A DNA stretch of 64,000 nt from Granulicella sibirica (GCF_004115155.1 NZ_RDSM01000001.1:2294001-2358000); one strand, 5' to 3'; positions 8,207 to 17,480 are shown, counted from the stretch's first letter. Numbers and translations are program-made. The notes: a model not told the origin generated them from the sequence alone.

Positions 8207-9469
8207 ATGCGTGGAGTCGATCGAAGGCAGTTTGTCCTGGGGGCGGCAGCAAGTCTGCTTCTGGTGCAGAACAGGCGGGCCCTCGCGGGCGCGGTTGCCG
8301 GGGAGTCAGCGGGTCCGATGGAACCTTGGAGCAAGGGAACTCTGGATCTTCACCATATCGCGACGGGCCGGGGCAATTCGGTCCTGGCGATCCTGCCTGA
8401 CGGAACCTCGATGATGATCGACGCCGGCGCCGTCGGTGGATCGACCGAGGCCCTGGGACCGGCAAGGCCGAACGACTCCAGGCGGCCCGGTGAGTGGATC
8501 GGGCGGTATGCGCTTCATCACCTCCGCACTGCCCCAAGGCAGGAACTCGACTACTTCGTCCTGACTCACTTTCATGGGGACCACATGGGCGACGTTACGA
8601 CCGACTCCCCGATGGCAAGGTCGGGGGACTATCGCCTTACTGGCGTCTCCGACGTCGCGGAGTTGATCCCGATTCGCCGGTTGATCGACCGTGGATCTCC
8701 GAACTACAGCTATCCCGCGCCCTCGACCGCAGACTCGATGCTGAACTATATGAAGTTCGGCCGGTCGATTTCCGCCCGCGGAACCATCGTTGAGCAGATC
8801 GATGTCGGCTCTCAGGACCAGATTCGTCTGACTCACGCTCCCTCGGAGTACCCGTCGGTCGCGATCCGGGCTCTCGCTGCGAATGGCAAGGTCTGGACGG
8901 GGCATGGAAGCGACAGCGTAGGCATGTTTCCTCCGCTCGCTACGCTGAAGCCGTCCGAGTTTCCTACTGAGAATGCCTGCTCCTGCGCGCTACGGATGGA
9001 GTATGGGGACTTCCGCTACTACATCGGCGGAGATCTCACGAGCGATACGAACTTCGGTGCGAGCCCATGGATGGACGTGGAGACGGCGGTCGCCAAGGTT
9101 GCGGGGCCGGTGAACGTCTGCGCCCTCGACCACCACGGATACTACGACGCAACCGGGCCGGAGTTCATTCGGCATATGCATCCGCGCATCTCGATTATTC
9201 AGACCTGGCATGCTTCGCACCCGGCGTTGTCAGTCCTGAACGAACTCTATAGCCCGGTGTTGTCGGAGGGGCCACGCGACGTGTTCGCGACCGGAATCGT
9301 GTCGGCCGCAAGTCTCGCGGATGCCCGGCTGTCCGACAAGATGCTGAGCCAGCATGGCCATATCGTGGTTCGTGTGCATCCCGGCGGGAAGAACTACGAG
9401 GTGCTCGTTCTCGATGACACGGTGGAAAACGGAAGTCTGCTGAGCAAGTGGGGACCATTCCAGAGCTAA
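8207..9469 (+). CDS. Tat-exported metallo-beta-lactamase-fold hydrolase
   Basis: 420 residues. ATG 8207 has GAGAGGGA about eight bases upstream and gives a twin-arginine signal (DRRQFVLGAAASLLL). The core HFHGDHMGD near residue 122 is the HxHxDH metal site. The preceding strand NSVLAILPDGTSMMIDAG resembles the entry of the ComEC-type C-terminal hydrolase domain. Later metal ligands are probably in GGDLTSD and DHHGYYD. The family includes nucleases, lactonases and phosphodiesterases, and the substrate is not evident. Tat export suggests folding with its metal before export. Its stop overlaps by four bases the stop of the convergent GH39 gene. Confidence 0.85.
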   Translation: MRGVDRRQFVLGAAASLLLVQNRRALAGAVAGESAGPMEPWSKGTLDLHHIATGRGNSVLAILPDGTSMMIDAGAVGGSTEALGPARPNDSRRPGEWIGRYALHHLRTAPRQELDYFVLTHFHGDHMGDVTTDSPMARSGDYRLTGVSDVAELIPIRRLIDRGSPNYSYPAPSTADSMLNYMKFGRSISARGTIVEQIDVGSQDQIRLTHAPSEYPSVAIRALAANGKVWTGHGSDSVGMFPPLATLKPSEFPTENACSCALRMEYGDFRYYIGGDLTSDTNFGASPWMDVETAVAKVAGPVNVCALDHHGYYDATGPEFIRHMHPRISIIQTWHASHPALSVLNELYSPVLSEGPRDVFATGIVSAASLADARLSDKMLSQHGHIVVRVHPGGKNYEVLVLDDTVENGSLLSKWGPFQS

Positions 9470-11037
9470 CGGGCGGGCGTCAGGGTGACGAAGTAGACAT
9501 CGTTCTGGTTCATCGGGAACTGCTGGTGGAAGGTTCCGTCCTTGATCGTGATGGCGCGGGTCTCGATGGGAGCGCCGGCCGCTTTGGTCTGCAGTTCGTC
9601 CCGCTGCGAGGGGGTGAGGGTAGCCGGGGAACCCATGCGGAGATAAGCCGTGAATGGATCGTTGTGGTCCAAGCCCGTCCGGTAGACGGTGACGGTGTAC
9701 AGGCCGGATGCCAGATGTTCGAGGGTGAGATCGATGGGCGCGACGGGCGGGGCGGGAATCTCCTTTTTGTAGAAGGTCTGGTCGATCTGGCCGCTGGGTG
9801 GGGAGATGGGAGTGTAGTCCCAGAAGAGGGCCTGCACCGACGGCTGTTCCGCACCTGGGGTGATGGTGATCCAGGACTGGTTAGCCGGATCGGTCGTGGC
9901 GAGGTCGGTTGGGCCAAGCTGCGCGAGGTACTTGTAGGCGAAAAAGCTCGGCTTGCGAATGCCTTCGAGGTTGAAGAGGCCAAAGCCGCCATAGAAGGGT
10001 TTGGTCTGCGGCCCGCGCTCTTCAAAGATGTCGGTGAAGATCCAGTAGGACATTGAGGCCGTGTAGGCGGAGCCGCGGCGGACGTGGTCGAGGATGAAGG
10101 ACGCGGAGCCGTACTGATCGTGGAAGAAGTCGTCGGGCAGGTAGGAGGAGCTCCACTCGGTGAGGTGGATGGGAAGCTGCGGGTTGGCCGAGCGATCGAT
10201 CTGCTCACGCAGGGCGCGCAGGTGGCGGGTGACGGAGTCGGGTGAAGGGTCGAGCGCGGAGCCGATACGGCCCTGGGCGTCGGTGCCGAGTTTGAGAACG
10301 CCGTAGGTGTGGGTGGAGTAGAAATCGATCGGCGTATGAGACGCGTTGAGGAAGGTGAGGAAGCGCGTGTCGCTCGGGTTGGAGGTCGCCGGGCCGCCGA
10401 CGCGGCAGGCGGGGCAGACTTCCTTAAGCGTGGTCGCGGTGGCGCGATAGAGGTCGAAGTACTGCTGTATGGTTCCGAAGAAGAACGACGGGTAGTCGGG
10501 CTCGTTCCACACCTCGAAGTACCAGCTCTGCACCTCTGGTAGACCGTAGCGGGCGATCCAGTGTTTCGTGAGTTCGCGGATCAATGCCTGCCACTTCTGC
10601 ATGTCCTTCGGCGGTGTAACGTTGGCGGAGTACCAGAAGATGGTGTGGGTCCCGCTGGCTAGCGCCTTGGGCATGAAGGTGAGTTCGACGAAGGGCTTGA
10701 TGTGCCGCGCGAGCAGGATGTCGTAGACCTTGTCGACCTTGGTGAAGTCGTAGACGGGGTTGCCGTTGGGGTCTTCCTTATAGAGGCCCATCTCGTCGCT
10801 GAGGATTCCATGGAAGCGGAGGTAGTGGAAGCCGATCTCGCGCTGGAGGGTGGCGAGTTGGGCCTGCCATTCCGGGTAGAGCGCCTCGGAGGCACGACCC
10901 GCCCCGACGCAGAAGAGAGGTACGCCGGAATGCGCGCCGGCAGGGTGAGCCGCATCCGCGCTGATCTGGCGCGTTTGGCCATGAAGAATGCCGTGGAAGA
11001 CAAGGACGGCGGCGAGGAAGACGCGGAGCGGGGCCAT
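9466..11037 (-). CDS. Exported GH39-type beta-xylosidase-like glycoside hydrolase
   Basis: 523 residues with a Sec signal peptide (MAPLRVFLAAVLVFHGILHG). The clan-A (beta/alpha)8 features are present: FEVWNEPDY near residue 178 carries the acid/base Glu, and LTEWSSSY near residue 293 carries the nucleophile Glu. The opening region (REIGFHYLRFHGILSDEMG) and DFTKVDKVYD are typical of GH39. Known members are beta-xylosidases or alpha-L-iduronidases acting on hemicellulose fragments. A C-terminal beta domain follows. The gene stands alone, convergent with the metallo-beta-lactamase-fold gene and divergent from the small gene at 11106. Confidence 0.9.
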   Translation of the reverse strand: MAPLRVFLAAVLVFHGILHGQTRQISADAAHPAGAHSGVPLFCVGAGRASEALYPEWQAQLATLQREIGFHYLRFHGILSDEMGLYKEDPNGNPVYDFTKVDKVYDILLARHIKPFVELTFMPKALASGTHTIFWYSANVTPPKDMQKWQALIRELTKHWIARYGLPEVQSWYFEVWNEPDYPSFFFGTIQQYFDLYRATATTLKEVCPACRVGGPATSNPSDTRFLTFLNASHTPIDFYSTHTYGVLKLGTDAQGRIGSALDPSPDSVTRHLRALREQIDRSANPQLPIHLTEWSSSYLPDDFFHDQYGSASFILDHVRRGSAYTASMSYWIFTDIFEERGPQTKPFYGGFGLFNLEGIRKPSFFAYKYLAQLGPTDLATTDPANQSWITITPGAEQPSVQALFWDYTPISPPSGQIDQTFYKKEIPAPPVAPIDLTLEHLASGLYTVTVYRTGLDHNDPFTAYLRMGSPATLTPSQRDELQTKAAGAPIETRAITIKDGTFHQQFPMNQNDVYFVTLTPAR

Positions 11038-11105
11038 GGGTTTGGTGTGGTGGGATTATCTTAGCGACAGGACCTGGATTGCGGGGAGACTGTGGGGACG
11101 GAACG

Positions 11106-11414
11106 ATGAAGTCGAAGATGACCGATATGTACAGGGCTTTCGATGTCTGGAAGCGGAGCGGATCGCATCTTCTGGTGCGGTACCGCTGCTTCGAGGATCT
11201 TGGGACCGGGATGTTCTGCGTGCAGAGCGCGGACTTTTACAAGTCTCCCGTGTCGGATGACCGTGTGCAGGAGCTGGAGACCCAGTACCTGGAACTTCTG
11301 CTGGAGGAATCGCCCTTCAAACGGTCCGGGTCGTTTTCAACGATCGACGAGGCGATCCTGGACCACATCGAGACGTTCGACGTAGCGGAGCGGGCACGGC
11401 AGGCGAAGAGATAG
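11106..11414 (+). CDS. Small conserved-looking protein, unknown function
   Basis: 102 residues from ATG 11106, preceded by a purine-rich GGGGACGGAAC. It has no membrane segment or signal peptide. The sequence is mixed and well-balanced, as in a folded protein (YRAFDVWKRSGSHLLVRYRC, then an acidic C-terminal helical part). Its stop codon TAG at 11412 lies inside the presumed -10 element of lipA, so lipA may be read both from its own promoter and by read-through. I do not recognise the family. Confidence 0.7.
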   Translation: MKSKMTDMYRAFDVWKRSGSHLLVRYRCFEDLGTGMFCVQSADFYKSPVSDDRVQELETQYLELLLEESPFKRSGSFSTIDEAILDHIETFDVAERARQAKR

Positions 11415-11425
11415 AATTGCAGCAG

Positions 11426-12346
11426 ATGACACCCGTCGCCGAACTCGTTCAGATCGATCTCTCCCCGCGTAAGCCGGCAAAAAAGCCGGAGTGGCTGAAG
11501 GCGCGAGCGCCGATGGGAGAGACGTTCCACAACCTGAAGAAGCTGGCGCGTGAGCTGAACCTGCATACGGTGTGCGAGAGCGCGCAGTGCCCCAACATCG
11601 GCGAGTGCTGGAACCACAAGACCGCCACGTTCATGATGCTTGGCAACCTCTGCACGCGGCGGTGTGGCTTTTGCGCGGTGCCGAAGGGGCGTCCGGAGCC
11701 GATTGATCATGACGAACCGCGACGCGTGGCGTATGCGGTCGCGCAGTTGGGGATTGCGCACGCAGTAATCACGAGCGTGAACCGCGACGACGACAACATC
11801 GGCGCGGCGCGGGCGTTTGTCAGCGTGATCGAGGAGATTCGCAAGCAGGCCCCGGAGTGCCAGGTCGAGGTGCTGACACCTGATTTTCAGGGTGTCGATG
11901 AGGCTCTTCGGCTCGTCGTGAATGCCCGGCCTGAGATTCTGAACCACAATATCGAGACAGTTCCCCGGCTGTATCGCGTCGCGAAGAGCGGCGGCCGGTA
12001 CGAGCGCTCCCTCGGCTTCCTGGCGAATGCGAAGGCCATCGCGGCGGAGAAGGGCAACACCATCGTCACGAAGACGGGCATCATCGTCGGCATGGGCGAG
12101 GAGATGCACGAGCTGCTTGCGGTTTTTCGCGACCTGGCGGACCGAAAGGTGGATATCCTGACGGTCGGGCAATATCTGAGGCCGTCGCGGGATCACCTGC
12201 CGATGTCGCGCTACTACACGCCGGAGGAGTTCGCATTTCTGAAGCACGAGGCGCTCGGAATGGGGTTCCGGCACGTGGAGTCCGGGCCGCTCGTGCGGAG
12301 CAGCTACCACGCCCATGAGCAGGCGCAATCGACCGGGCTGAAATAG
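11426..12346 (+). CDS. lipA: Lipoyl synthase
   Basis: 306 residues. The radical-SAM enzyme inserts two sulfur atoms into protein-bound octanoyl groups to make lipoyl cofactors. Both iron-sulfur sites are visible: the auxiliary cluster CESAQCPNIGECW and the radical-SAM motif CTRRCGFC. Family stretches such as TSVNRDDD, EVLTPDFQG, NHNIETVPRL and GQYLRPS are intact. A TTG at 11417 would add three residues; I prefer ATG 11426. No Shine-Dalgarno sequence is seen, but TAGAAT at 11412-11417 ends eight bases before the ATG, which suggests a leaderless mRNA. No lipB or pyruvate dehydrogenase gene is adjacent. Confidence 0.97.
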   Translation: MTPVAELVQIDLSPRKPAKKPEWLKARAPMGETFHNLKKLARELNLHTVCESAQCPNIGECWNHKTATFMMLGNLCTRRCGFCAVPKGRPEPIDHDEPRRVAYAVAQLGIAHAVITSVNRDDDNIGAARAFVSVIEEIRKQAPECQVEVLTPDFQGVDEALRLVVNARPEILNHNIETVPRLYRVAKSGGRYERSLGFLANAKAIAAEKGNTIVTKTGIIVGMGEEMHELLAVFRDLADRKVDILTVGQYLRPSRDHLPMSRYYTPEEFAFLKHEALGMGFRHVESGPLVRSSYHAHEQAQSTGLK

Positions 12347-12356
12347 GGGTGGTCGG

Positions 12357-13343
12357 ATGGGTCTTCGCTGGCTGCGTCGATCTAATTCATTTTGGAGCTT
12401 GTCGCTGGCCGCCTTCGCGCTTGCATCCTTCGCAAATGCAGACAGCCCGCTATCGATGGCGCAGCTAGGATTGGCCACGCCTTCCTCTATGGAAATGCCT
12501 GATTGGCAGACCGCCGCGGGAAAGAAGCTTTCCTTCGAGGTTGCTACCGTCAAGCCCAACAGGTCGGACGACTCACCCGAAGTGAACTTCACGCTCGGTT
12601 TTGGCGACAGGTACGCCGACACCGGCGGGCGATTCCTCACAAAGAACATCAGCCTGCTGGACTACATCCGCTTCGCCTACAAGCTGACAGACGGACAGGT
12701 CGAGATCCTTGAAAGCAATGCGCCTAAGTGGATAGGCACGGAACGTTTCGACATTCAGGCCAAATCGGATCTACCGAACCCAACGAAGAACCAGATGCGT
12801 CTGATGGTGCAATCTCTGCTTGCCGATCGCTTCAAGCTGCGCGTTCATACGGAAACACGGGAACTACCGGTCCTCGCGCTGGTCCTGGTCAAGCCGGGAG
12901 CACTCGGCCCGAAACTCCACCCTCATCCTGCGGCGGACGATAAATGTTCCAACGTCGCCCCGGTGGGTCAGGAATCAGGAAACGGGTCGACACCTGAGGT
13001 TCCCGCGGTCTGCGGTGGACTGGTGAGTGTCGGGGTACCGGGCGCGGCGAGCCGTGTTCGTCTCGGTGGCCGAGGGGTGCCGCTTGCGCTCCTTGGCGCT
13101 CATCTGGGCGAGATGGGCGGGTTTGGCCGTCCCATTGTGGATCAGACAGGCTTGACCGGGACGTTCGACCTCGTTGTAGAGTGGGGAGCCGATTCTGCAG
13201 TGGAGCCCCGCGATGAGAACAACCGGGAAACATACCTTCAGGAGTCGCTCAAAGATCAGCTCGGACTCAAGCTGGAGCGCCGGAAGGCATCGTTGGCCGT
13301 TCTCCTCGTAGACTCCATGGATCAGCAGCCTGCGGACAATTAG
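12357..13343 (+). CDS. TIGR03435 family protein (soil-associated, exported)
   Basis: 328 residues. A basic N-terminus followed by a hydrophobic stretch (SFWSLSLAAFALASFANA) is a signal peptide. The family pattern is clear: FEVATVKPN, GRFLTKNISLLDYIRFAYKL, WIGTERFDIQAKSD, MVQSLLADRFKLRVHTETRELP, IVDQTGLTGTFDLVVEW and ESLKDQLGLKLERRKA. This family is strongly expanded in soil Acidobacteria and its function is unknown; members often accompany antirepressor-like or permease genes. It begins 10 bp after lipA, so it may be co-transcribed with it, though that link may have no functional meaning. Confidence 0.95.
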   Translation: MGLRWLRRSNSFWSLSLAAFALASFANADSPLSMAQLGLATPSSMEMPDWQTAAGKKLSFEVATVKPNRSDDSPEVNFTLGFGDRYADTGGRFLTKNISLLDYIRFAYKLTDGQVEILESNAPKWIGTERFDIQAKSDLPNPTKNQMRLMVQSLLADRFKLRVHTETRELPVLALVLVKPGALGPKLHPHPAADDKCSNVAPVGQESGNGSTPEVPAVCGGLVSVGVPGAASRVRLGGRGVPLALLGAHLGEMGGFGRPIVDQTGLTGTFDLVVEWGADSAVEPRDENNRETYLQESLKDQLGLKLERRKASLAVLLVDSMDQQPADN

Positions 13344-13387
13344 AATCTGGGTGGGCTGGCTGGCGTTCTTTTGCGCAGAGGTGTCGG

Positions 13388-14572
13388 ATGAGTGAAGCGA
13401 CGATTGCAGAGCAGTTGAAGTTGAGTGAGTTGGCTCCGAGGGTCCTGCAGTCGGAGATCCGCGCAATGAGTGTGGCCTGCGACGCGGTGAATGGGGTGAA
13501 CCTCGCGCAGGGTGTCTGCGATACCGAGGTGCCGGAGGTCGTCGCGGAAGGGGCGCAGCGGGCGATTCGCGATGGCTTCAATATCTACACACGGCTCGAT
13601 GGGATCGCCCGGTTGCGAACGGCGATCGCGGGGCAGGTGGCGCGGACGCACGGGATCGAGGTCGATCCTGATCGCGAAGTGCTCATCACCAGCGGCGTCA
13701 CCGGAGGCTTTCAGGCCGCATGCATGGCTCTGCTGAACCCCGGCGATGAGGTTATCGTCTTTGAGCCGTTTTATGGCTACCACCTGAGCACCATCAAGGC
13801 GGTTCGCGCGGTTCCGGTGGCGGTGGGCCTGAGCGGGCCGGATTGGCATCTGGACCTTGCCGCGGTGAGGAACGTGATCACCCCGAGGACGCGTGCGGTG
13901 GTGGTGAATACGCCGTCAAACCCAGCCGGAAAGGTATTTACCCGCGCAGAACTCGAAGGGCTTGGAGCGCTCGCGGAGGAGTTCGGGCTCTTCGTGTTTA
14001 CCGACGAGATCTACGAGCACTTTCTCTATGGAGGGGCCAGGCATGTGAGCCCTGCATCGCTCCCGGCTATGCGCGAGCGGACGATCCTGATGTCGGGGTT
14101 TTCGAAGACGTTTTCCGTCACGGGATGGAGGGTCGGGTACCTGATCGCCGACGCGAAGTGGCTTGGATCGATCGGATACTTCCATGATCTGACCTATGTC
14201 TGCGCGCCGTCTCCCTTCCAGCACGGCGTGGCGGACGGTGTGGAGCAGTTGCCGCTCTCGTTCTACGAAGGACTGGCGACGGAGCACGTGGGGAAGCGGG
14301 CGATGCTTCTCGATGCGCTGATGGCTGCGGGTCTAACACCGCACGTGCCGCAGGGAGCCTATTACATCCTGGCCGATGCTTCCCAGGTGGAAGGCGCAAC
14401 CGCTGCCCAGAAGGCAAGGACGCTGCTACGGGAAATAGGAGTGGCCTCGGTTGCGGGTTCGGCGTTCTTCCGGCCGGGTGGCGGCGAAGACCTGCTGCGG
14501 TTCTGTTTCGCCAAGAAAGACGCGGACCTGGCGGATGCCTGCAATCGTCTGCGTGCGCGAGGCAGGGCCTAG
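13388..14572 (+). CDS. PLP-dependent class I/II aminotransferase
   Basis: 394 residues, full length for fold-type I aminotransferases. The Schiff-base Lys is in SGFSKTFSVTGWRVGY; NTPSNPAGKVF and FTDEIYEHFLY hold the PLP-contacting Asn, Asp and Tyr, and the carboxylate-binding Arg is in FLRFCFAKKD-like LLRFCFAK. The best-matching subgroup is kynurenine/methionine aminotransferase-like (YbdL/CCBL), but specificity cannot be read from the sequence. The start follows AGAGG by five bases. The stop overlaps the GTG start of the next small gene (TAGTG). Confidence 0.92.
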   Translation: MSEATIAEQLKLSELAPRVLQSEIRAMSVACDAVNGVNLAQGVCDTEVPEVVAEGAQRAIRDGFNIYTRLDGIARLRTAIAGQVARTHGIEVDPDREVLITSGVTGGFQAACMALLNPGDEVIVFEPFYGYHLSTIKAVRAVPVAVGLSGPDWHLDLAAVRNVITPRTRAVVVNTPSNPAGKVFTRAELEGLGALAEEFGLFVFTDEIYEHFLYGGARHVSPASLPAMRERTILMSGFSKTFSVTGWRVGYLIADAKWLGSIGYFHDLTYVCAPSPFQHGVADGVEQLPLSFYEGLATEHVGKRAMLLDALMAAGLTPHVPQGAYYILADASQVEGATAAQKARTLLREIGVASVAGSAFFRPGGGEDLLRFCFAKKDADLADACNRLRARGRA

Positions 14573-14835
14573 TGGCGGCTCCATCGGAGGTCGTGCGGGT
14601 GGAGGCGGCGCTCAAGAACAAGGGCGCGAAGGAACTCGAGTGGGCGCGCTGGTACTGCGCGATGCGGCAGAGCGTTCCTTCGGCTCGACCGGCGGACATC
14701 AAGTTCTGGAGCGCGATGGCGGAGCGCGTCGAGGAGGTGCTTGCGCCTCCGGTTGCCGCGAAGGTGTACCCGTCGAAGAAGAAGAAAACGGGGCGCGGGC
14801 TTGGCGCAGGACCGATCGATTCTGGGGCAGAGTAG
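14572..14835 (+). CDS. Small basic protein coupled to the aminotransferase gene
   Basis: 87 residues. The GTG start overlaps by one base the stop of the aminotransferase, an arrangement expected for translational coupling. The N-terminal two thirds are helical in character (VEAALKNKGAKELEWARWYC) and the C-terminus is rich in Lys and Gly (SKKKKTGRGLGAG). There is no signal peptide. I do not recognise the family; the main support for a real gene is the overlap and normal amino-acid composition. Confidence 0.55.
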   Translation: MAAPSEVVRVEAALKNKGAKELEWARWYCAMRQSVPSARPADIKFWSAMAERVEEVLAPPVAAKVYPSKKKKTGRGLGAGPIDSGAE

Positions 14836-14885
14836 CAGCCATCTGGCTTTGCGCCGGGCACGAAGAGAAAAGAAGAGGCAGCCTG

Positions 14886-14913
14886 TTGCGATGCGGCCTT
14901 CGATCTGTATGAT
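14886..14913 (+). promoter_or_regulatory. Candidate sigma-70 promoter of the GH51 gene
   Basis: TTGCGA (14886-14891), a 16-bp spacer and TATGAT (14908-14913) lie 62 bp upstream of the ATG. Confidence 0.5.
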
Positions 14914-14975
14914 GTCTCCGGAATACGTTTACCCAAATTCCAGAGTTCTGCATTTCAAGGTTGAGGTTGAGATCC

Positions 14976-16898
14976 ATGTTCCGTGTTGGCTTGAAAAGAA
15001 TTTGCTTCTGCACGCTGGCGGTTGTGGCCGCGGTTCCTGCGGTTCGGTATGCGGTGGCGCAGGAGCCGGCCACGCTGACGATCGATACGAAGACCGTGAA
15101 GGCGAAGGTCAGCCCGAAGCTCTACGGCCTCATGACCGAGGAGATCAACTACTCCTACGACGGCGGCCTCTATGGGGAACTGGTGAGCAACCGCGTGTTC
15201 ATGGACCGCTTCGGCGTGACGCGGTGGTTCCTTCATCCCAATGGAGCGGCGGAAGCCTCGATGGAGATAGACCACAAGGAGGGCCCGAGCGCCGCGCTGA
15301 CTCGCAGCCTCGCGCTGACCGTGACGAAGGCGTCGGCGAAGGATTGGGCCGGAGTCGTCAACAATGGGTATTGGGGAATCCCGATTCGGCCAAAGGAGCG
15401 CTACAAGGGCTCGTTCTGGGCGAAAGCGGATTCAACTTCCGTCGGCCCGGTGCGGATACGCCTGATCAACAACAACTCCGGCCAGGAGATCACGACGGAG
15501 GGCGTCTCGACGCCGCTGACGACCGAGTGGAAGGAGTACCAGTTTGAGCTGGTCTCAGGCACCGCACCTGCCTCGCAGCAGAACCAGCTGATTCTCTCGG
15601 TCGAGAACCCGGGCAAGGTCTGGTTCAGCCTCGTCTCGCTCTTTCCCCCGACCTACAAGGATCGCGTGAACGGAAACCGTATCGACCTCTCGGAGAAGCT
15701 GGCCGCGATGAACCCGCGGTTCCTGCGTTTCCCGGGCGGCAACTATCTCGAAGGCGACCACATCAACGAGCGCTTCGAGTGGAAGAAGACGATCGGACCT
15801 CTGGTCGACCGGCCGACCCACCCCAGCCCCTGGCGTTACCACTCGACCGACGGCATGGGCCTGCTCGAGTTTCTCCTGTGGTGCGAGGACCTGCACATGC
15901 AGCCTCTGCTCGCGGTCTACGGCGGCTATTCGATGATGCAGGAGCACGTGAACCCCGGCCCGGACCTCGACCCCTACGTGCAGGACGCGCTTGAAGAGAT
16001 CGAGTACGTGACGGGAAGCACAAGCACCAAGTGGGGAGCGCAACGCGCCAAGGACGGGCATCCCGAGCCGTTTCACCTGAGCTATGTCGAGGTGGGGAAC
16101 GAGGACTGGTTCGACAAGTCTGGAAGCTACGACGGCCGGTACGCTCAGTACTACAAGGCCATCAAGGCCAAGTATCCCGACCTGCAGATCATCGCGACGA
16201 CGACCGTGAAGGGTATCAAGCCGGACGTCATCGACGACCATTACTATAAGACCGCCGAAGAGTTCTACGCGATGGACAAGCACTACGACACGATGGACCG
16301 CACCGGCCCGAAAATCTTCGTCGGCGAGTGGGCCACCCGTGAGGGCGGACCGACACCGAACATGGGCGCCGCGCTTGGCGATGCCGCGTTCATGACGTCG
16401 ATGGAGCGGAACAGCGACCTGATCGTGATGGCCTCGTACGCTCCGCTTCTGGTGAACGTAAACGCGGGCGGAATGCAGTGGGAGAGCGACCTGATCGGGT
16501 ACGACTCACTCTCGAGCTATGGATCTCCGAGCTATTACGCGCAGGTGCTGTTCAACGAGTATCTGGGCGATGAGATCCTGGCGGGAACGGCGGAGGGCGC
16601 TCCCACCCGTTTCCACTACTCGGCCACGCGGAGTTCGCAGACCGGCGTGATTCATCTGAAGCTCGTCAATGGAAGCTCGGAGCCGCAGACGATGACCATC
16701 AACCTGACCGGTGCAGGCAAAGTCGCGTCGACGGCAAAGCTGATCACGCTCAGCGGGAAGACGCTTGGCGAGACAAACACGTTGTGGGAGCCAACGAAGA
16801 TCGTGCCAGTCGAGACGGAGTTCAAGAAGGCTGGGGAGAAGTTCACCTACACGCTGCCGGCCTACTCGATTCATGTCTTGGAACTGCAGACGAAGTAG
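14976..16898 (+). CDS. Exported GH51 alpha-L-arabinofuranosidase
   Basis: 640 residues. I start at ATG 14976; a TTG at 14961 would add five residues. The signal peptide (MFRVGLKRICFCTLAVVAAV) ends near AVAQ. A beta-sandwich/carbohydrate-binding region follows (residues about 40-230), then the (beta/alpha)8 domain with LRFPGGNYLEGD, the acid/base Glu in VEVGNEDW near residue 376 and the nucleophile Glu in FVGEWATREG near residue 451, and a C-terminal beta domain. The enzyme removes arabinose side chains from arabinoxylan or arabinan. It is monocistronic, with its own promoter and a strong terminator at 16914. Confidence 0.95.
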   Translation: MFRVGLKRICFCTLAVVAAVPAVRYAVAQEPATLTIDTKTVKAKVSPKLYGLMTEEINYSYDGGLYGELVSNRVFMDRFGVTRWFLHPNGAAEASMEIDHKEGPSAALTRSLALTVTKASAKDWAGVVNNGYWGIPIRPKERYKGSFWAKADSTSVGPVRIRLINNNSGQEITTEGVSTPLTTEWKEYQFELVSGTAPASQQNQLILSVENPGKVWFSLVSLFPPTYKDRVNGNRIDLSEKLAAMNPRFLRFPGGNYLEGDHINERFEWKKTIGPLVDRPTHPSPWRYHSTDGMGLLEFLLWCEDLHMQPLLAVYGGYSMMQEHVNPGPDLDPYVQDALEEIEYVTGSTSTKWGAQRAKDGHPEPFHLSYVEVGNEDWFDKSGSYDGRYAQYYKAIKAKYPDLQIIATTTVKGIKPDVIDDHYYKTAEEFYAMDKHYDTMDRTGPKIFVGEWATREGGPTPNMGAALGDAAFMTSMERNSDLIVMASYAPLLVNVNAGGMQWESDLIGYDSLSSYGSPSYYAQVLFNEYLGDEILAGTAEGAPTRFHYSATRSSQTGVIHLKLVNGSSEPQTMTINLTGAGKVASTAKLITLSGKTLGETNTLWEPTKIVPVETEFKKAGEKFTYTLPAYSIHVLELQTK

Positions 16899-16913
16899 AT
16901 AACGTTGCAATAG

Positions 16914-16952
16914 GGATCGCCGCGTCCGTCTCGCGTGGCGATCCTTTCTTTT
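16914..16952 (+). terminator. Rho-independent terminator after GH51
   Basis: Arms GGATCGCC (16914-16921) and GGCGATCC (16937-16944) are followed by TTTCTTTT. Confidence 0.85.
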
Positions 16953-16963
16953 CAAGAACGCAC

Positions 16964-17254
16964 CTACTGCGGCTTCTGTGATCGCGGCTCCTGAGCGCCG
17001 TGATCGATGTAAAGGACTTCGATGGTTTCGCCCGCGATCTGATAGAGAACGAGATACGGAAGGCCGTGAATCACGCACTCCCGTGTTCCGGGAAGTCGTC
17101 CGAGACGGCCACGATAAGGAAACTCCTGCAGACTCAGAATCGCCCGATAAAGCCTATCGACAGTCTCGTCGGCAACGGAGGAAAGGTGCTCTGCAAGATA
17201 GAGATGAATGGCTTCGAGATTCTCTGCGGCCTCAGGTGTTCACCGAAGTCGCAC
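16964..17254 (-). pseudogene. ParE/RelE-like toxin with an in-frame TGA
   Basis: Reading from GTG 17254 gives V-R-L-R, a TGA stop (17242-17240), then T-P-E-A-A-E-N-L-E-A-I and an open frame of about 90 codons to the TAG at 16964. ParE/RelE toxins usually begin with a basic strand ending in R-W-T-P-E-A, so the TGA sits exactly where Trp (TGG) is expected: one G-to-A change. The rest looks intact: RLYRAILSLQEFPYRGRLGR, GTRECVIHGLPYLVLYQI and EVLYIDHGAQ are typical toxin strands. It starts one base after the stop of the antitoxin. There is no good alternative start just after the stop, so the toxin is probably inactive unless the TGA is read through or is a sequencing error. Confidence 0.75.
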
Positions 17255-17255
17255 G

Positions 17256-17480
17256 TCAGGAATGCATCATCTTCTGAAAGCGGCGATCCATCTCGTCCTG
17301 TTCGATGAACTCACCCCGCGCCGACTGGGTAAGGCCGCGCTGAACCCCTTCGAGTACCCGTTGATCCTCTTCCGCGGCGGTGAGCACGGCGTCCAACACA
17401 AATTGCTCCGCCGTGGTCCCTCGAAATTCGGCGATACGCGTGATGCGCGCTTCGATCTCCGGCGTCAGGTGGATCTCCAT
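17256..17480 (-). CDS. Antitoxin-like ribbon-helix-helix protein (ParD/CopG type)
   Basis: 74 residues. The short N-terminal strand MEIHLTPEIEARI followed by FRGTTAEQFVLDAV fits a ribbon-helix-helix DNA-binding antitoxin. The acidic C-terminus would neutralise the toxin encoded directly downstream. No Shine-Dalgarno sequence precedes the ATG; a consensus promoter (TTGACA-17-TAGCCT) ends six bases before it, so the mRNA is probably leaderless. The promoter overlaps an inverted repeat, as expected for autorepression. Because the partner toxin carries a stop codon, this may be a surviving antitoxin without a toxin. Confidence 0.8.
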   Translation of the reverse strand: MEIHLTPEIEARITRIAEFRGTTAEQFVLDAVLTAAEEDQRVLEGVQRGLTQSARGEFIEQDEMDRRFQKMMHS

